Of a stretch of 64,000 nucleotides of DNA, positions 18,014 to 28,039 are shown in pieces. Source of the DNA: AP-15 sp963777435 (GTDB taxonomy: Bacteria > Pseudomonadota > Alphaproteobacteria > ATCC43930 > CGMCC-115725); assembly GCA_963777435.1 (NCBI GenBank), contig CAVZQT010000004.1:682001-746000 (forward strand). The letters are read 5' to 3'. Below the pieces are notes generated by a model. The model was given only the letters and a program-made list of their open reading frames with translations. It had not been told where the DNA came from and made no database searches. The position numbers were made by a program, and so were the translations under genes. How positions within the stretch are numbered: the stretch's first letter is position 1; every line of letters starts with the position of its first letter.

Positions 18014-18253
18014 ATGACAGAAATAGTCAACATGCATCTGGCGAAAAGCTCGTTGTCGCGCCTTGTCGAGCGTGCGCTCGCCGGCGAGGAGATCGTCATC
18101 GCGCGCGACGGTGAGCCGCTCGTAAAGCTCGTGCCGGTGCCCAAGGAACGCAAGCCGCGCGTACCGGGCCGGTACAAGGGCAAGATCTGGATTGGGCCCG
18201 ATTTTGAATTCGCCGATGAGGAGATTACCGAACTGTTTGAAGGGCCCTTGTGA
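18014..18253 (+). CDS. Phd/YefM-family antitoxin
   Basis: A 79-residue antitoxin. MHLAKSSLSRLVERALAGEEIVIARDGEPLVKLVP is the standard Phd DNA-binding and dimer region (quoted in parts: AKSSLSRLVERALAGEE, then IVIARDGEPLVKLVP). The C-terminal tail with FADEEITELFEG should bind and block the toxin. ATG 18014 is chosen since the family begins here; the open frame upstream has no homology. The stop overlaps the GTG of the toxin gene by four bases. Confidence 0.92.
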   Translation: MTEIVNMHLAKSSLSRLVERALAGEEIVIARDGEPLVKLVPVPKERKPRVPGRYKGKIWIGPDFEFADEEITELFEGPL

Positions 18254-18624
18254 GGCTCTTGCTCGACAGCCACGCCTTCCTTTGGTGGTCGGAAGGCTCG
18301 TCGCAACTTGGCACCGGTGCCCGCCATGCAATCGCCGATCCCGCAAATGAAGTCCTGATTAGCATCGCCTCGCTTTGGGAACTGATTCTCAAGGTGTCGC
18401 TGGGAAAGCTCGCCTTGCCTGACGATATTGAGACGATGGTCTTGAGCCAAGGCTTGTCGGTTCTCGCGGTCAGCTTCGACCACCTACGTCGCTTTGGGAC
18501 TTTGACGCTTATCCACAAAGACCCGTTCGATCGGATGATCATCGCACAAGCGCTCGCGGAGGGTATCCCTATCGCCACCGCCGACCGGCGTTTCGCCTCT
18601 TATGGCGTGCAGATCGTCTGGTAA
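18250..18624 (+). CDS. vapC: PIN-domain toxin paired with Phd
   Basis: A 124-residue PIN domain of the type usually paired with Phd antitoxins. LLLDSHAFLWW gives the first Asp, SLWELILK the Glu, DPFDRMIIAQAL the second Asp and ATADRRF the last Asp. All four acidic positions of a PIN nuclease are present, so the toxin looks active. The GTG start overlaps the antitoxin stop. RNA target unknown. Confidence 0.92.
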   Translation: MRLLLDSHAFLWWSEGSSQLGTGARHAIADPANEVLISIASLWELILKVSLGKLALPDDIETMVLSQGLSVLAVSFDHLRRFGTLTLIHKDPFDRMIIAQALAEGIPIATADRRFASYGVQIVW

Positions 18625-18645
18625 CAGCCCACGCAGGAATCCAAT

Positions 18646-20392
18646 TCAACTCGCGCGCAGTTGCGTGGTTGCAGCCTGGTCGAGGGTGCCGTCGGCGGCG
18701 ATCGCGACGCGGTAGTCGCGCAGCGCGATCTCGGGCGAGATCAGGCCGTCGGCGACATCGAGCGCGACCTGTTCGGGGCTGCGGTCGGCAGGATCGCCAA
18801 ATCCGCCGCCGCCCGGCAATTCGAGCCGGATAAAATCGCCGCCGGGGACGCTCTGCCGCCCTTTCGGACCGATCGGCCGGCCTGAAGCCAGCGTAACCCG
18901 GCCCGGCGCTCCGGTCCCGCCGCCATCGCGGCCGCGCGCCGGGTTCGAGATGCGCTCGAAATTGCACAGCATCGCGATCGGCGTGCCTTCCGCACCGCCC
19001 AATTCGATGATTTGGCCGAGCCCGCCACGGTATTGCCCGACGCCGCCTGACCCCTCGCGGAATTCACGGCGGCGGAACAATACCGGCGCCACCGAACTCG
19101 GTGGCTTCGACCGGGATCGTGCGCACGCCGGACGGAAAGGCGGTCACGTCGAGCCCGTCCTTGCCGGGCCGCGCGCCGGTGCCGCCGCAGTGAAAGATCG
19201 CGGTGCTGAACGGGCTGATGTCGGGCGGCGCGCTGCCCTCCGCCGCCCCCAATTCGTCGAGCACATCGGCGCCGCCATAGATCTGCGGGATCCACAAGGA
19301 CGAGGCGCCTTCCGCCGGCACCCCGCTAGCCATGACCTGGTGCAGGCAGCCGAACACGAGATCGGGAAGCATATGGCCGACCGTGTGCCGGGCGGCGACA
19401 GCGCGCGGCCGCGGGGCATTCAACAGGCTGCCTTCCGGGGCGCTGACCGTGATCGGCGCCAGTGAGCCGGCATTGTTCGGCACGTCGGGCGCCACCAGGC
19501 ATTTGACGCCGAACGCGGTATAGGCGGTCGTGTAATTCAAAACAACGTTGATGCCAAAAGCGCTGGCCGGCGAGGTGCCGGTGAAATCGACATGAATCCC
19601 CTCGCCGCCGATCGTCATCTCGGCGGCAAGGGTCAGCGGGCGATCATAGCCGTCCATCGTCAGGCTGTTCGAGTATTTGCCGGGTTTGAGCTTGCCGATT
19701 TGGTCGATTGTCGCCTGGCGCGAAGTCTCGATGATGTGCTCGGCCAGGCGGTCGAGATTGGCTATCCCGAACTCCTCCATCATCTCGATCAGCCGCCGGC
19801 TGCCCTCGTCGTTGCACGCCGCCAACGCGTAAACATCGCCCTCGACCTGTAACGGCTCGCGGACATTGGCGCGGATCACCCGCAGCAGGTCTTCGTTCAT
19901 CTGGCCTTCGCGGGCCAACGCCATCAGCGGGATCGACAGCCCCTCCTCGAACACCTGGCGGCCATCCGGCCCCATGCCGAGCCCGCCGATATCGACGACG
20001 TGGACCGTGCTGGCGAACAGCCCGACCGCCTCGCCCCGCAAAAATGTCGGGCTGACGACGGTCAGATCGTGCAAATGGCCGCAGGTGAGCCACGGATCAT
20101 TGGTGATGTAATGATCCCCCGGCCGCATCGTCCTCAAGGGAAAGGCATCGAGAAAATGCCGGACCGCCGCCGCCATCGAATTGACATGGCCAGGGGTGCC
20201 GGTCACCGCTTGCGCCAGCATGTTGCCCTCACGGTCGAAGACCCCGGCCGAGAGGTCGCCGGCCTCGCGCACGGTTGTCGAAAACGCGGTCCGCACCAGC
20301 GTCTGCGCCTGCTCCTCGACGACCGCGATCAGCCGGCTCCACATGATCTGCATATGGATTTGCGACAGGGCGGCATTGGGTCTCGACAGCAT
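18646..20392 (-). CDS. hyuB: Hydantoinase B/oxoprolinase family protein, frame-shifted near 19090
   Basis: A HyuB-type subunit, usually about 560-580 residues, for ATP-dependent hydrolysis of N-methylhydantoin, oxoproline or related cyclic amides. Family motifs are LSAGVFDREGNMLAQ, HYITNDPWLTCGHLHD, DFTGTSPAS, and the C-terminal GGGGFGDP. The first frame ends after ATEFGGAG, and the rest continues in a second frame from APVLFRRREFREGSGG. One base lost near 19089-19092 explains this. ATG 20392 has an AGAGAG site upstream. The usual partner HyuA (ATP-binding subunit) is not next to it; the flanks are a toxin gene and a non-coding stretch. Confidence 0.87.
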
Positions 20393-20874
20393 TTCTACTC
20401 TCTTCGGGTTCTTCGGCTGAACCAGGGTATCTTCGGCTAGGCAGCACGCGCAATCATTCAGCACCGGATTACTCGTAACAAGGGACGATCCGTCGATGCG
20501 CCACCTTCCCTTCGTCGAGATGTTTGAGCGTTACGCGCAGAAATGCCGCCCGTAAGATATCTAAACGGCTAAAGTCGCACCGGCTGAAAACTCCTGCGAT
20601 CGCTTCCTGGATAGCCTCTGAAGAGCAACCTGCTGGGCTCCACGATCAACCAGCGGAATGCACTGGCGGTCGATTACGGTTTGGTCGATGCGTTGGCTTC
20701 TTGAAGTGGTCCGGCGGCTCGCAACGCGGACAGGAATATTTAGGCTACTGCTGTTGAAAGACCTTAAAACAACAGCGGTTCGGTTTGACAATGTGCTGGA
20801 GTAGATGTTTGAGGGCTCAGGGTTGATAGAGATTCGGGCGAAAATTCTTGATGCGCTTGGTTCCGACACCGGCG
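20393..20874. other. Non-coding stretch upstream of hyuB
   Basis: About 480 bases with no credible gene; the open frames here lack family motifs. It contains a weak inverted repeat (GCTGTTG at 20750-20756, CAACAGC at 20770-20776). The hyuB promoter should be at its left end. Composition is less GC-rich than the flanks. Confidence 0.4.
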
Positions 20875-22413
20875 TCAGCGGGTTGGCTTGCGCCGGTAAA
20901 TCACCGCGTAGCGATCGGAATAAATGCGCCGCCATCCTGGCAAATGATCGAGCAGGGACACCGCCGGGACTGAAGGCTCGAGCAGGGTCCAATTGACATT
21001 GTAGCGGTCGAGGAGCTCGGGCAGCCAGCCGTCGATCGCATTTGACGCGGCGACATAGCGCTCCAAGAATGCATCTCCATAGAGGTCGGCGCGGCCGTCA
21101 ACAAAGGCGGGGATCTTCGTAAACAGCAGATATCCGCCAAAGCGGACGGAATTGAAGACGTGGCCGTCAAGTCCGGCCCGTTGCGCTATTTCGAGCGCAG
21201 CTGCCGGGGCAAGATCCGAGCGTGGGGCGAGACCTTGCCGATCGAGCACCCAAACCGTTGCAACAAGCCCAAGCGCGATTACCACTGCTCCCGATAATAC
21301 GAACCCGGTAAACGCGGCGGCGCCGGCACGGCGATTGGGTCCCCGCAAGGCGGTGCCGGAGATCGGAACCGTTGGCCGAAGCTGTACCGCCAGCGGCGTC
21401 GCGACCAAGAGTGGTCCGATGATCCCGAGCAGCTCTTCATTGCGGACATGGGTCAGCGCCATCCACAGCAGCAACAACAGCATTAAGGTGCGCGACAGCG
21501 GAAGCCTTATCCCGAAGACCAATCCGCCGAGGACAGCAAGCGCTATCCATGCCTCGAGCGGATCGGGATGAGCGAAGTCGACTGGCCGCCACTCGGAGAT
21601 CGAATTGATTGCAAAACTCATCTTCATTAGCTGGAACGGCAGCAGCAGAGAGTCGACACCGTTCGGCGAACAGAGGGCGCAGAGTCCGGCCAATCCCAAA
21701 AATATGCCCCATCCTCTGATCTGTCGGACGCGGGTCGCCGCAGTGGCATCCAACACCGCCTCGGCGGCGATCAGCCCGGCAAATCCGAGACCGATCACAA
21801 AACCGCCGTGCAGGTTGCACCACAGGATCATAATCGGCAGCAATGCCAGAGAGGGCCGCTGGCCCTTGTCCCGAGCGGCGACGATGCTGGCCGTCCAGAT
21901 GACCAGAAGCGGCCATGCCAGCGCATGCGGGCGGGCGAGAAGGTGCGCCTCGGTCAGCGAGAACGCCGCAAGCGCCCCGATTGTGGCGGGGCCCGGTCCT
22001 AGGGTTCGCTGCAGCGCCAGCGCAAGGAGCGCGAACGCCGCCGCGGCAGCGGCAGCGGTGAGGGTAACGACGCCGCCCCAGCCAAGCCAGTCGTAGAGGC
22101 CTGCGAAGACCGCCTCGGCCAACCATTCGTGCGGCACCCAGCTGTGACCGCTTGCCGTGAAGCTGAAATCGTCGACAAACGGGATTGCGCGATGGGCGAT
22201 AATCCATCGGCCAATCGCGATATGCGACAGGGTGTCGCCGTCGTTGAGCAATGCCTGGGCGCCGACGACCGCGACACAATAAACGCCAATCCCGACGAGC
22301 GAGGGCGCTACCCAACCACTGCTCGGGTCGAGTACGCGCTGCTGCGAGCTAAGGCAGGGTCCCGCCCCGATAGGTGGCGGCGCGCGCCAGCGGCGATCCG
22401 AAAGGCCTGTCAT
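20875..22413 (-). CDS. Polytopic membrane protein, possible GT-C-type glycosyltransferase
   Basis: About 512 residues, with ten or more hydrophobic segments and a C-terminal soluble domain. The N-terminal loop after the first helix carries DGDTLSHIAIGRWI and SFTASGHSWVPHEWLAEA, with acidic residues and HEWL near a membrane edge. This arrangement resembles GT-C transferases such as the PMT/ArnT group, but I cannot show it. The C-terminal part has VFNSVRFGGYLLF and FVDGRADLYGD. ATG 22413 precedes the first helix; the longer frame to 22611 looks untranslated. It is separate from the cell-shape operon. The acceptor substrate is unknown. Confidence 0.6.
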   Translation of the reverse strand: MTGLSDRRWRAPPPIGAGPCLSSQQRVLDPSSGWVAPSLVGIGVYCVAVVGAQALLNDGDTLSHIAIGRWIIAHRAIPFVDDFSFTASGHSWVPHEWLAEAVFAGLYDWLGWGGVVTLTAAAAAAAFALLALALQRTLGPGPATIGALAAFSLTEAHLLARPHALAWPLLVIWTASIVAARDKGQRPSLALLPIMILWCNLHGGFVIGLGFAGLIAAEAVLDATAATRVRQIRGWGIFLGLAGLCALCSPNGVDSLLLPFQLMKMSFAINSISEWRPVDFAHPDPLEAWIALAVLGGLVFGIRLPLSRTLMLLLLLWMALTHVRNEELLGIIGPLLVATPLAVQLRPTVPISGTALRGPNRRAGAAAFTGFVLSGAVVIALGLVATVWVLDRQGLAPRSDLAPAAALEIAQRAGLDGHVFNSVRFGGYLLFTKIPAFVDGRADLYGDAFLERYVAASNAIDGWLPELLDRYNVNWTLLEPSVPAVSLLDHLPGWRRIYSDRYAVIYRRKPTR

Positions 22414-22671
22414 GCATCGAGACGGCTGCCCTTTCCGTAGCCGCGCCACGTCTCCGATAGACCAGTCGGGTCCGGGGTGGAGGTGACCGTGCCCCGAGAC
22501 TACCCCTCTTAATCTTGTTAAAGCGTTTCCGATGGGTAGCCGGACCCGATTAAGCCCGAACCAGATGCAGATCGACTGCCCTCGCGGCGAGTCAATCGCG
22601 CTTGGCGCCAATGCGGCCGCAATCCGAGCAACACGAGACGAGCGCGGCAGATCATCGCTTTACCGTGACAT

Positions 22672-23283
22672 TTAAGTCGGCGGCTTCATTGCGACGTCGA
22701 GCATCACATTCGGCAAAATTTCGCGGATGACGCTGCGCAGCGTGGCTTCATCCTGCGCGATGGCGCTCGCCAGCAACCGGCGCGAGCCGCGCCGCAAGAC
22801 TCTTGCCGTGGCGCGGCCATCACTTCCCGGACGGATCGTGGCAAAGGCGTCGGCTGGCTCGATGCGTTTTAGAACGCGCCTCAGCGCTTGCAGCCCCTCC
22901 GCGGTTTCGACATCGTGGGCGGGAGAGTCGGGGCTTACTGGCTCGGCCTCTTCCTCGACGGTGGCGTCGATCGCTTCGACCGCTCGATAACGCGACAATG
23001 ATTGATAGATCGCCCGGCCTGGCTCGGTGTCGATGCGCGACTGCAACTCCCAACTTTCGCCGCGCGCCGATAGTTCGGTAATCAGCGCAAACAAATCGTC
23101 GCTATCCTCTTCGTGCGAGCAGGTCAGAAATGCCAGGCGGCCGTCGTGCTCGACCACCCGGTCATCATCTTCGGGAAACCCCAGTTCGGCGAGCGCATTA
23201 TCCAGCGCGCGACGCGACGCAACCAACAGGGTCGTCACATGCAAGCGCCGTCCACTTTCTGCCGGGTCCTTTTCCGCCATCAT
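22672..23283 (-). CDS. Conserved hypothetical protein downstream of rodA
   Basis: A 203-residue acidic soluble protein with no signal peptide or membrane helix. Its N-terminal half (TLLVASRRALDNALAELGFPEDDD) and C-terminal half (LRSVIREILPNVMLDVAMKPP) look like folded domains, joined by an acidic Ser/Pro-rich linker at about residues 110-130. GGAGGG lies just before tandem ATGs at 23283 and 23280, so either may start translation. It lies 85 bases after rodA on the same strand and may end the cell-shape operon. I do not recognise the family. Confidence 0.65.
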   Translation of the reverse strand: MMAEKDPAESGRRLHVTTLLVASRRALDNALAELGFPEDDDRVVEHDGRLAFLTCSHEEDSDDLFALITELSARGESWELQSRIDTEPGRAIYQSLSRYRAVEAIDATVEEEAEPVSPDSPAHDVETAEGLQALRRVLKRIEPADAFATIRPGSDGRATARVLRRGSRRLLASAIAQDEATLRSVIREILPNVMLDVAMKPPT

Positions 23284-23368
23284 CTCCCTCCGAAGCGGCG
23301 CATTCAGCCGATCGCAATCCTAGGCGGCCCCCAGCGGGGGCGCGACCAAAAACCGCCTGCTGCCGCCC

Positions 23369-24532
23369 CTATTCGCGCTGCGGCTCGCCGACCCGGTTCA
23401 GCCGCACATCCCGGTCGAGATACACGCTGATCATCAGGCCAATCCCGAACATCACCGTGAGCATTGCCGTTCCCCCGTAGGAAATGAGCGGTAACGGGAT
23501 GCCGACGACCGGTATCAGACCCGTCACCATCGCGATGTTGATGAATATGTACAAAGAGAGATTGGCAACGATCCCGAGGCACAACAGCCTTCCGAAATGG
23601 TTTCGGCATCGCAAAGCGATCGCAAATCCATAGGCTATGACACCCGTATAAAGGGTCAACAACACAAGCCCGCCGATCAAACCGAACTCTTCCGCCAAGG
23701 TGGTAAAAATGAAATCGGTTTGCTTTTCGGGTAGGAAGCTCAAATGACTTTGAGTGCCAAGCAAAAACCCTTTTCCAAACAAGCCGCCCGACCCGAGCGC
23801 GATTTTTGACTGCAGGATATGATAGCCTGCGCCAAGCGGGTCGCTGTCCGGATCGAGAAAAGTATAGATTCGGTTCTTCTGGTAGTCGCGCAGCAGTCGC
23901 CATACGAACGGCAGAGAGACGCCTACTGATAAAATGCCGAACCCGAACATAATCAAGCGAACACCGGCGATAAACAGCATAGTCACGCCAATCAACAGCA
24001 AGACAACTGCGGTACCAAGATCCGGTTGTTTCAATACAAGAGCCATCGGCAGCAGTGTCATTAACATTGGTAAGAGTAGGTAGCGAATTTTATCGATTTT
24101 ATCTTCAGCGAGACTATGAAAATATCGGCTCAGAGCCAGCACCAATGTCACGCTCATCAATTCGGACGGCTGGAGCTGGATAACGCCAAGGTCGATCCAA
24201 CGCTGCGCCCCCATTCCCACGAAGCCGCGAAGATCGACCGCGATGATCAGTAATAGAGCGAGCACGTACGCCCAATAGGCTGCCCGAAACCATTTGCGTA
24301 TTCCGAGCAGCGCGGCACCCAGCATCGGGACAAGGGCGATTGCGAACCGGGACATCTGCTTTGTGGCCCAGGGCTGCATGCTGCCGTCGGCGGCGGAATA
24401 CAATGCCGCGACACCGATCCCTGCGATGATCGTGACCAACAGCAGCAGGTCCCAACGAATGCCCAAGATCCTCGCAGCAGACCCGGTTCGCGGGCGCTCG
24501 AGATCAGCAGAAAGCCCGGTCAATCGGTTCAC
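23369..24532 (-). CDS. rodA: Peptidoglycan glycosyltransferase RodA
   Basis: A 387-residue SEDS-family polymerase with about ten membrane helices. It polymerises lipid II in the elongasome together with PBP2. Signatures are GAQRWIDLGVIQLQPSELM near the middle, FLDPDSDPLGAGYHILQSKIALGSGG, and FIFTTLAEEFGLIGG followed by LISYGGTAML. The WxD-type catalytic loop Asp lies in the QRWIDLG stretch or nearby loops. The GTG start overlaps the mrdA stop as GTGA, so PBP2 and RodA are translationally coupled. Confidence 0.96.
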   Translation of the reverse strand: MNRLTGLSADLERPRTGSAARILGIRWDLLLLVTIIAGIGVAALYSAADGSMQPWATKQMSRFAIALVPMLGAALLGIRKWFRAAYWAYVLALLLIIAVDLRGFVGMGAQRWIDLGVIQLQPSELMSVTLVLALSRYFHSLAEDKIDKIRYLLLPMLMTLLPMALVLKQPDLGTAVVLLLIGVTMLFIAGVRLIMFGFGILSVGVSLPFVWRLLRDYQKNRIYTFLDPDSDPLGAGYHILQSKIALGSGGLFGKGFLLGTQSHLSFLPEKQTDFIFTTLAEEFGLIGGLVLLTLYTGVIAYGFAIALRCRNHFGRLLCLGIVANLSLYIFINIAMVTGLIPVVGIPLPLISYGGTAMLTVMFGIGLMISVYLDRDVRLNRVGEPQRE

Positions 24533-26475
24533 CCGCGAACAGCGGCGGACGGGGTGAACGGGACTGATGTCACCGGAGCAGAGTGCGCGACGGTGTTCCT
24601 CTGTGGAACCCGCCGCACCGGGTCGCGCAGTTGCGCCTCGCGCAGCACATCGCGGCAGATCGGCGCGGCAACAGCCGAGCCGCCACCACCGTGCTCGACG
24701 ACGGTGGCGCAGACATAACGCGGCGCACTAACTGGTGCAAATCCGACAAAAAGGGCGTGATCGCGCTGCTGCCACGGAATTTCATCGATTTTGCGCAAAC
24801 CGTGATCACGCTCATACTGGGTGATGCGACGAACTTGGGATGTGCCGGATTTGCCGCCCATGGCAAAATTGGGCTCGGTAATGCGCGCGGCGTAGGCGGT
24901 GCCGCCCTGCTCGTTGACGACGGCCTTCATCCCGTCGAGAACCAGTGCAAGCGCCTCCTCATCAAGCCCCAACATCGGAAACTCGGGCTGGGCGGCATCG
25001 CCGCCGGGCGGCATCAGCCCGCCGGGGCGGACAAAATGCGGCACCACCGCCCGGCCCGAGACAAGTCGGGCAACCATTGTCGCCACTTGCATCGGCGTGG
25101 CGAGGACCGACCCCTGGCCGATGCCGGCGATCAACGTTTCACCCTGCTGCCAGGCGGTTCCGGTGGTCGCGAGCTTCCACTCGCGCGTCGGTATCAGTCC
25201 CCCCTTTTCGCCGGGGATATCGACGCCGAGCGGTGAGCCGAAGCCGAGCCGATGCGCCATCGCCGCCAGCCGATCGATGCCCAGGCGACGCGCCGTCTCG
25301 TAAAAAAAGACGTCGCAGGATTTTTTGATTGCGTCGCGCAGACGCAGTGTCCCATGTCCGCCATGCCGCCAACAATGGAATACTGCGTTGCCAAGCTGAA
25401 GCTGTCCGCTGCAAGTGATCGAAGTTTCGGGGGTCAGTACGCCCGCGGCCAAGGCGCCTAGCGCGACAACAGGTTTGAAGGTCGAGCCCGGCGGGTAAAT
25501 GCCGGCAATGACTTTGTTCGACAATGGGTGGCGGGGATCGGTCGAAAGCTGCCGCCAAAGCGAGGCGGTAAGCCCATCGGCGAAAGACGCGGGGTCGAAA
25601 CCGGGGATCGACACCAAAGCGAGGGTGTCACCGCTGATCGCATCGAGCAACACACTCGAGACGCTCTGCTCGCCGGCGCAGCGCTGCGTGACAAACTCTT
25701 GCATCGCCATGTCGAGCCCGATGACAATGTCTTGCCCGGGTTGCCCATTGACATGGGCAAGTTCCCGCACGACCCGGCCAAAGGCGTTTATTTCGACCTG
25801 GCGGGTGCCGGCGGTGCCGCGCAATGCGATGTCTCCGGTTTTTTCGACGCCGGCTTTGCCAATCCGGAAGTCGGGCAGCTCGAGTAGAGGGTCGCCGGTG
25901 AGTTCCTGTTCGGAAACCGCAGCAACGTAGCCGATGACATGAGCTGCCGTTTCCCCAAACGGGTAGTTCCGACTCAGCCCTTGTTCAACGGAGAGCCCTG
26001 GCAACTCGGGTACCGTCACCTCGACTTTAGCCATCTCGTCCCAGTTGAGATTGTCGCGGACCACCACCGGAACAAAGGAATGTTTACGGCGCACTTCTCG
26101 CATAACGCGAATGCGATCTGTCGCGTCGAGCTTGATCAAACGACCCAAGGAGTTGAGCGTCGCCGAAATATCGACTGCCTGCTCCGCGACGATAACGAGA
26201 TGATAGTCCTGTTTGTTGTCGGCGAGCGGGGTGCCGAAGCGATCAAGGATCCGGCCGCGCGGCGGCGCGATTAATCGCAGGTTTACGCGATTTTCGTCCG
26301 AGAGCACCTTGTAGCGATCGGAATCGACAACCTGAAGCTGATACAACCGGCCGCCGAGCGCGGCAAACAGCAGCCCCTGGAAACCCGCAAGAGCCGCGGC
26401 CCGTCTGGTGAATAGGCGGTACCGGTGGATTTCGCGCTGAAGACCGCTGCCGGCGAGGGCGTCTTTCGAGCGCAT
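24529..26475 (-). CDS. mrdA: Penicillin-binding protein 2 (elongasome transpeptidase)
   Basis: A 648-residue class B PBP that cross-links peptidoglycan during elongation. One N-terminal membrane helix lies at about residues 25-45. The pedestal domain contains RLIAPPRGRILDRFG and YPFGETAAHVIGYV. The transpeptidase motifs are complete: STFK (SxxK) in YPPGSTFKPVVALG, SCD in KKSCDVFFYE, and KSGT in MGGKSGTSQV. It sits between mreD (2-base gap) and rodA (4-base overlap). Confidence 0.96.
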   Translation of the reverse strand: MRSKDALAGSGLQREIHRYRLFTRRAAALAGFQGLLFAALGGRLYQLQVVDSDRYKVLSDENRVNLRLIAPPRGRILDRFGTPLADNKQDYHLVIVAEQAVDISATLNSLGRLIKLDATDRIRVMREVRRKHSFVPVVVRDNLNWDEMAKVEVTVPELPGLSVEQGLSRNYPFGETAAHVIGYVAAVSEQELTGDPLLELPDFRIGKAGVEKTGDIALRGTAGTRQVEINAFGRVVRELAHVNGQPGQDIVIGLDMAMQEFVTQRCAGEQSVSSVLLDAISGDTLALVSIPGFDPASFADGLTASLWRQLSTDPRHPLSNKVIAGIYPPGSTFKPVVALGALAAGVLTPETSITCSGQLQLGNAVFHCWRHGGHGTLRLRDAIKKSCDVFFYETARRLGIDRLAAMAHRLGFGSPLGVDIPGEKGGLIPTREWKLATTGTAWQQGETLIAGIGQGSVLATPMQVATMVARLVSGRAVVPHFVRPGGLMPPGGDAAQPEFPMLGLDEEALALVLDGMKAVVNEQGGTAYAARITEPNFAMGGKSGTSQVRRITQYERDHGLRKIDEIPWQQRDHALFVGFAPVSAPRYVCATVVEHGGGGSAVAAPICRDVLREAQLRDPVRRVPQRNTVAHSAPVTSVPFTPSAAVRG

Positions 26476-26477
26476 GA

Positions 26478-27008
26478 TCAGCCAGGGCCCATCAGCGCGT
26501 GCTGGGTTCGCCCCAACACGAAACTTGAGAGCGGAAACAGCGCAATCGTCAGCACCGTACGGAAGACGCTGCCGCTAATGCCGAAGAGTTGCCACGCCAA
26601 GATCGAGTGAACTGCCCATAAGCCGCCGATTGCGAGACCCGCCAGCAACGTGAATCCGGCCCATACAAACGGGAATTCACGGTTGAAAAACCACCGCCGG
26701 CAGCGCAACACCGCAGCCCGCGAAAGCAGCAATAAGAGTGGGGTCGCGCCCGGAGGGCCGCCGGATAGAAGATCGTATGCCAAGCCGATCGCGAAAAGAG
26801 CCGTGGGCGGCAGCAGGTCCGGGCGATAGATCGTCCAATGATAGACGGTCATCAGTGCAAAAGCCGGCGTCAAAGCTGCGTATCCGGCGAGCGGCACCGG
26901 CAGCAGCGCCAAAAGCGCGGCGAATGCGGTGGACATGCCGGGCAGCAGGCGAAATGCCAAGCCCCCGATCTGAGACCTAGCCGGGGCTGTGTCGACGGGC
27001 CACGGCAT
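26478..27008 (-). CDS. mreD: Rod-shape protein MreD
   Basis: A 176-residue membrane protein with about five helices. VYHWTIYRPDLLPP and ALFAIGLAYDLLSGGPPGA are typical of MreD. The family links MreC to the membrane part of the elongasome. The ATG at 27008 lies six bases after the mreC stop. Low overall conservation is normal for the family; operon position supports the call. Confidence 0.92.
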   Translation of the reverse strand: MPWPVDTAPARSQIGGLAFRLLPGMSTAFAALLALLPVPLAGYAALTPAFALMTVYHWTIYRPDLLPPTALFAIGLAYDLLSGGPPGATPLLLLLSRAAVLRCRRWFFNREFPFVWAGFTLLAGLAIGGLWAVHSILAWQLFGISGSVFRTVLTIALFPLSSFVLGRTQHALMGPG

Positions 27009-27014
27009 TGATCG

Positions 27015-27905
27015 TCACCGCCGGGATTTGGAGGCGGCCGCAGCTGCGGTGCGAGGACCGGCTCGCGATGGCGTTAACGGTGGCGGCAATTCCTGGGCAA
27101 GCCCGTAATCCACGATACGGACATATTCGACCTGGCCAAGATGTACATAAGGCTGAACCCGGGGCGACCCGGAATTGGCCGCTTCGACGATCCCGACCGG
27201 CAGCCCTGAGGGGAATACCCCGCCTTCACCTGAAGTGACAATCCGGTCCCCGACTTTCAGCGGCGCAGCCGGATCGAGATACCACAAGGACGGCAATTCC
27301 GAATTGTCTCCCGCCAGGATTGCCCTCTGTCGGGACCGTTCGATAATGACAGGTACACGCGAGTTCAGATCGGTAATCAACAGGATCCGCGCTGCTCGCG
27401 CGCCGACCTCGTAGACGCGCCCAACCAGCCCCTCGCCAACAACGGCCGCCTGGCCACGCGCGACACCGTTTTCGGTACCCGCGTCAATCATCAAATTGCG
27501 CAGAAAGGCGCCCCCCGAACTGGCGATGACCCTCGCCGACACAAACGAAACAGCTGATTGCGGGATCAGCTTTAAGAGCCCGCGCAGCTGCGCATTTTCG
27601 TCGGCCAAAGCGATCGCCGCTTGTTGCCAGTGCAGCAATCGCTTGTTTTCCTCGGTCAAGCGAGCGTTATCCTGATAAAGATCGACCACTGATTGGATAC
27701 GCGCGGACAGAGCAGCGACCGCGGTCATCGGCCTTGAAAATGCGTCGAGAAAGGGCGCGGCGTAGTCGGCGACCGAACTGCGGACGGACTGGAGCATTAC
27801 CTCGTCAACTTTTCCGAGGATGATCAGGATCACGGATAAGACGACGAGTAGCGGAGCGACGATGCGCTGCGCGCCAGACCGTCGCAGGGTCAGTGCGCGG
27901 AACAT
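27015..27905 (-). CDS. mreC: Rod-shape protein MreC
   Basis: A 296-residue bitopic protein. An N-terminal helix (about 15-35) precedes a coiled coil at about 60-100 (LYQDNARLTEENKRLLHW). The periplasmic double beta-barrel part contains GTENGVARGQAAVVGEGLVGRVYEVG and GDRIVTSGEGGVFPSGLPVG, characteristic of MreC. It binds PBP2 and activates the elongasome. ATG 27905 is chosen because the family begins with M-F-R; the open frame extends to 27950. The C-terminal Ala/Arg tail is not conserved. Confidence 0.95.
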   Translation of the reverse strand: MFRALTLRRSGAQRIVAPLLVVLSVILIILGKVDEVMLQSVRSSVADYAAPFLDAFSRPMTAVAALSARIQSVVDLYQDNARLTEENKRLLHWQQAAIALADENAQLRGLLKLIPQSAVSFVSARVIASSGGAFLRNLMIDAGTENGVARGQAAVVGEGLVGRVYEVGARAARILLITDLNSRVPVIIERSRQRAILAGDNSELPSLWYLDPAAPLKVGDRIVTSGEGGVFPSGLPVGIVEAANSGSPRVQPYVHLGQVEYVRIVDYGLAQELPPPLTPSRAGPRTAAAAASKSRR

Positions 27906-28039
27906 ATCGCCTCCGTCGCCCGCTCGCTGAGCGGGCCGGCCTGCCGGCATAAACTATGCGGCCAAAGCCGCTGCAGGCAGTTTGACAACGCTCGCATCTA
28001 TCGCACTGACCCGCTCCCGACAATTGTTAGCGAAAACTA

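Noticed and set aside
20750..20776. Inverted repeat GCTGTTG/CAACAGC
   Set aside because: Only seven bases per arm with a 13-base loop and no T-run; too weak to call a terminator.
20561..20992. Minus-strand frame overlapping the membrane protein end
   Set aside because: No recognisable motifs and overlap with a well-supported gene.
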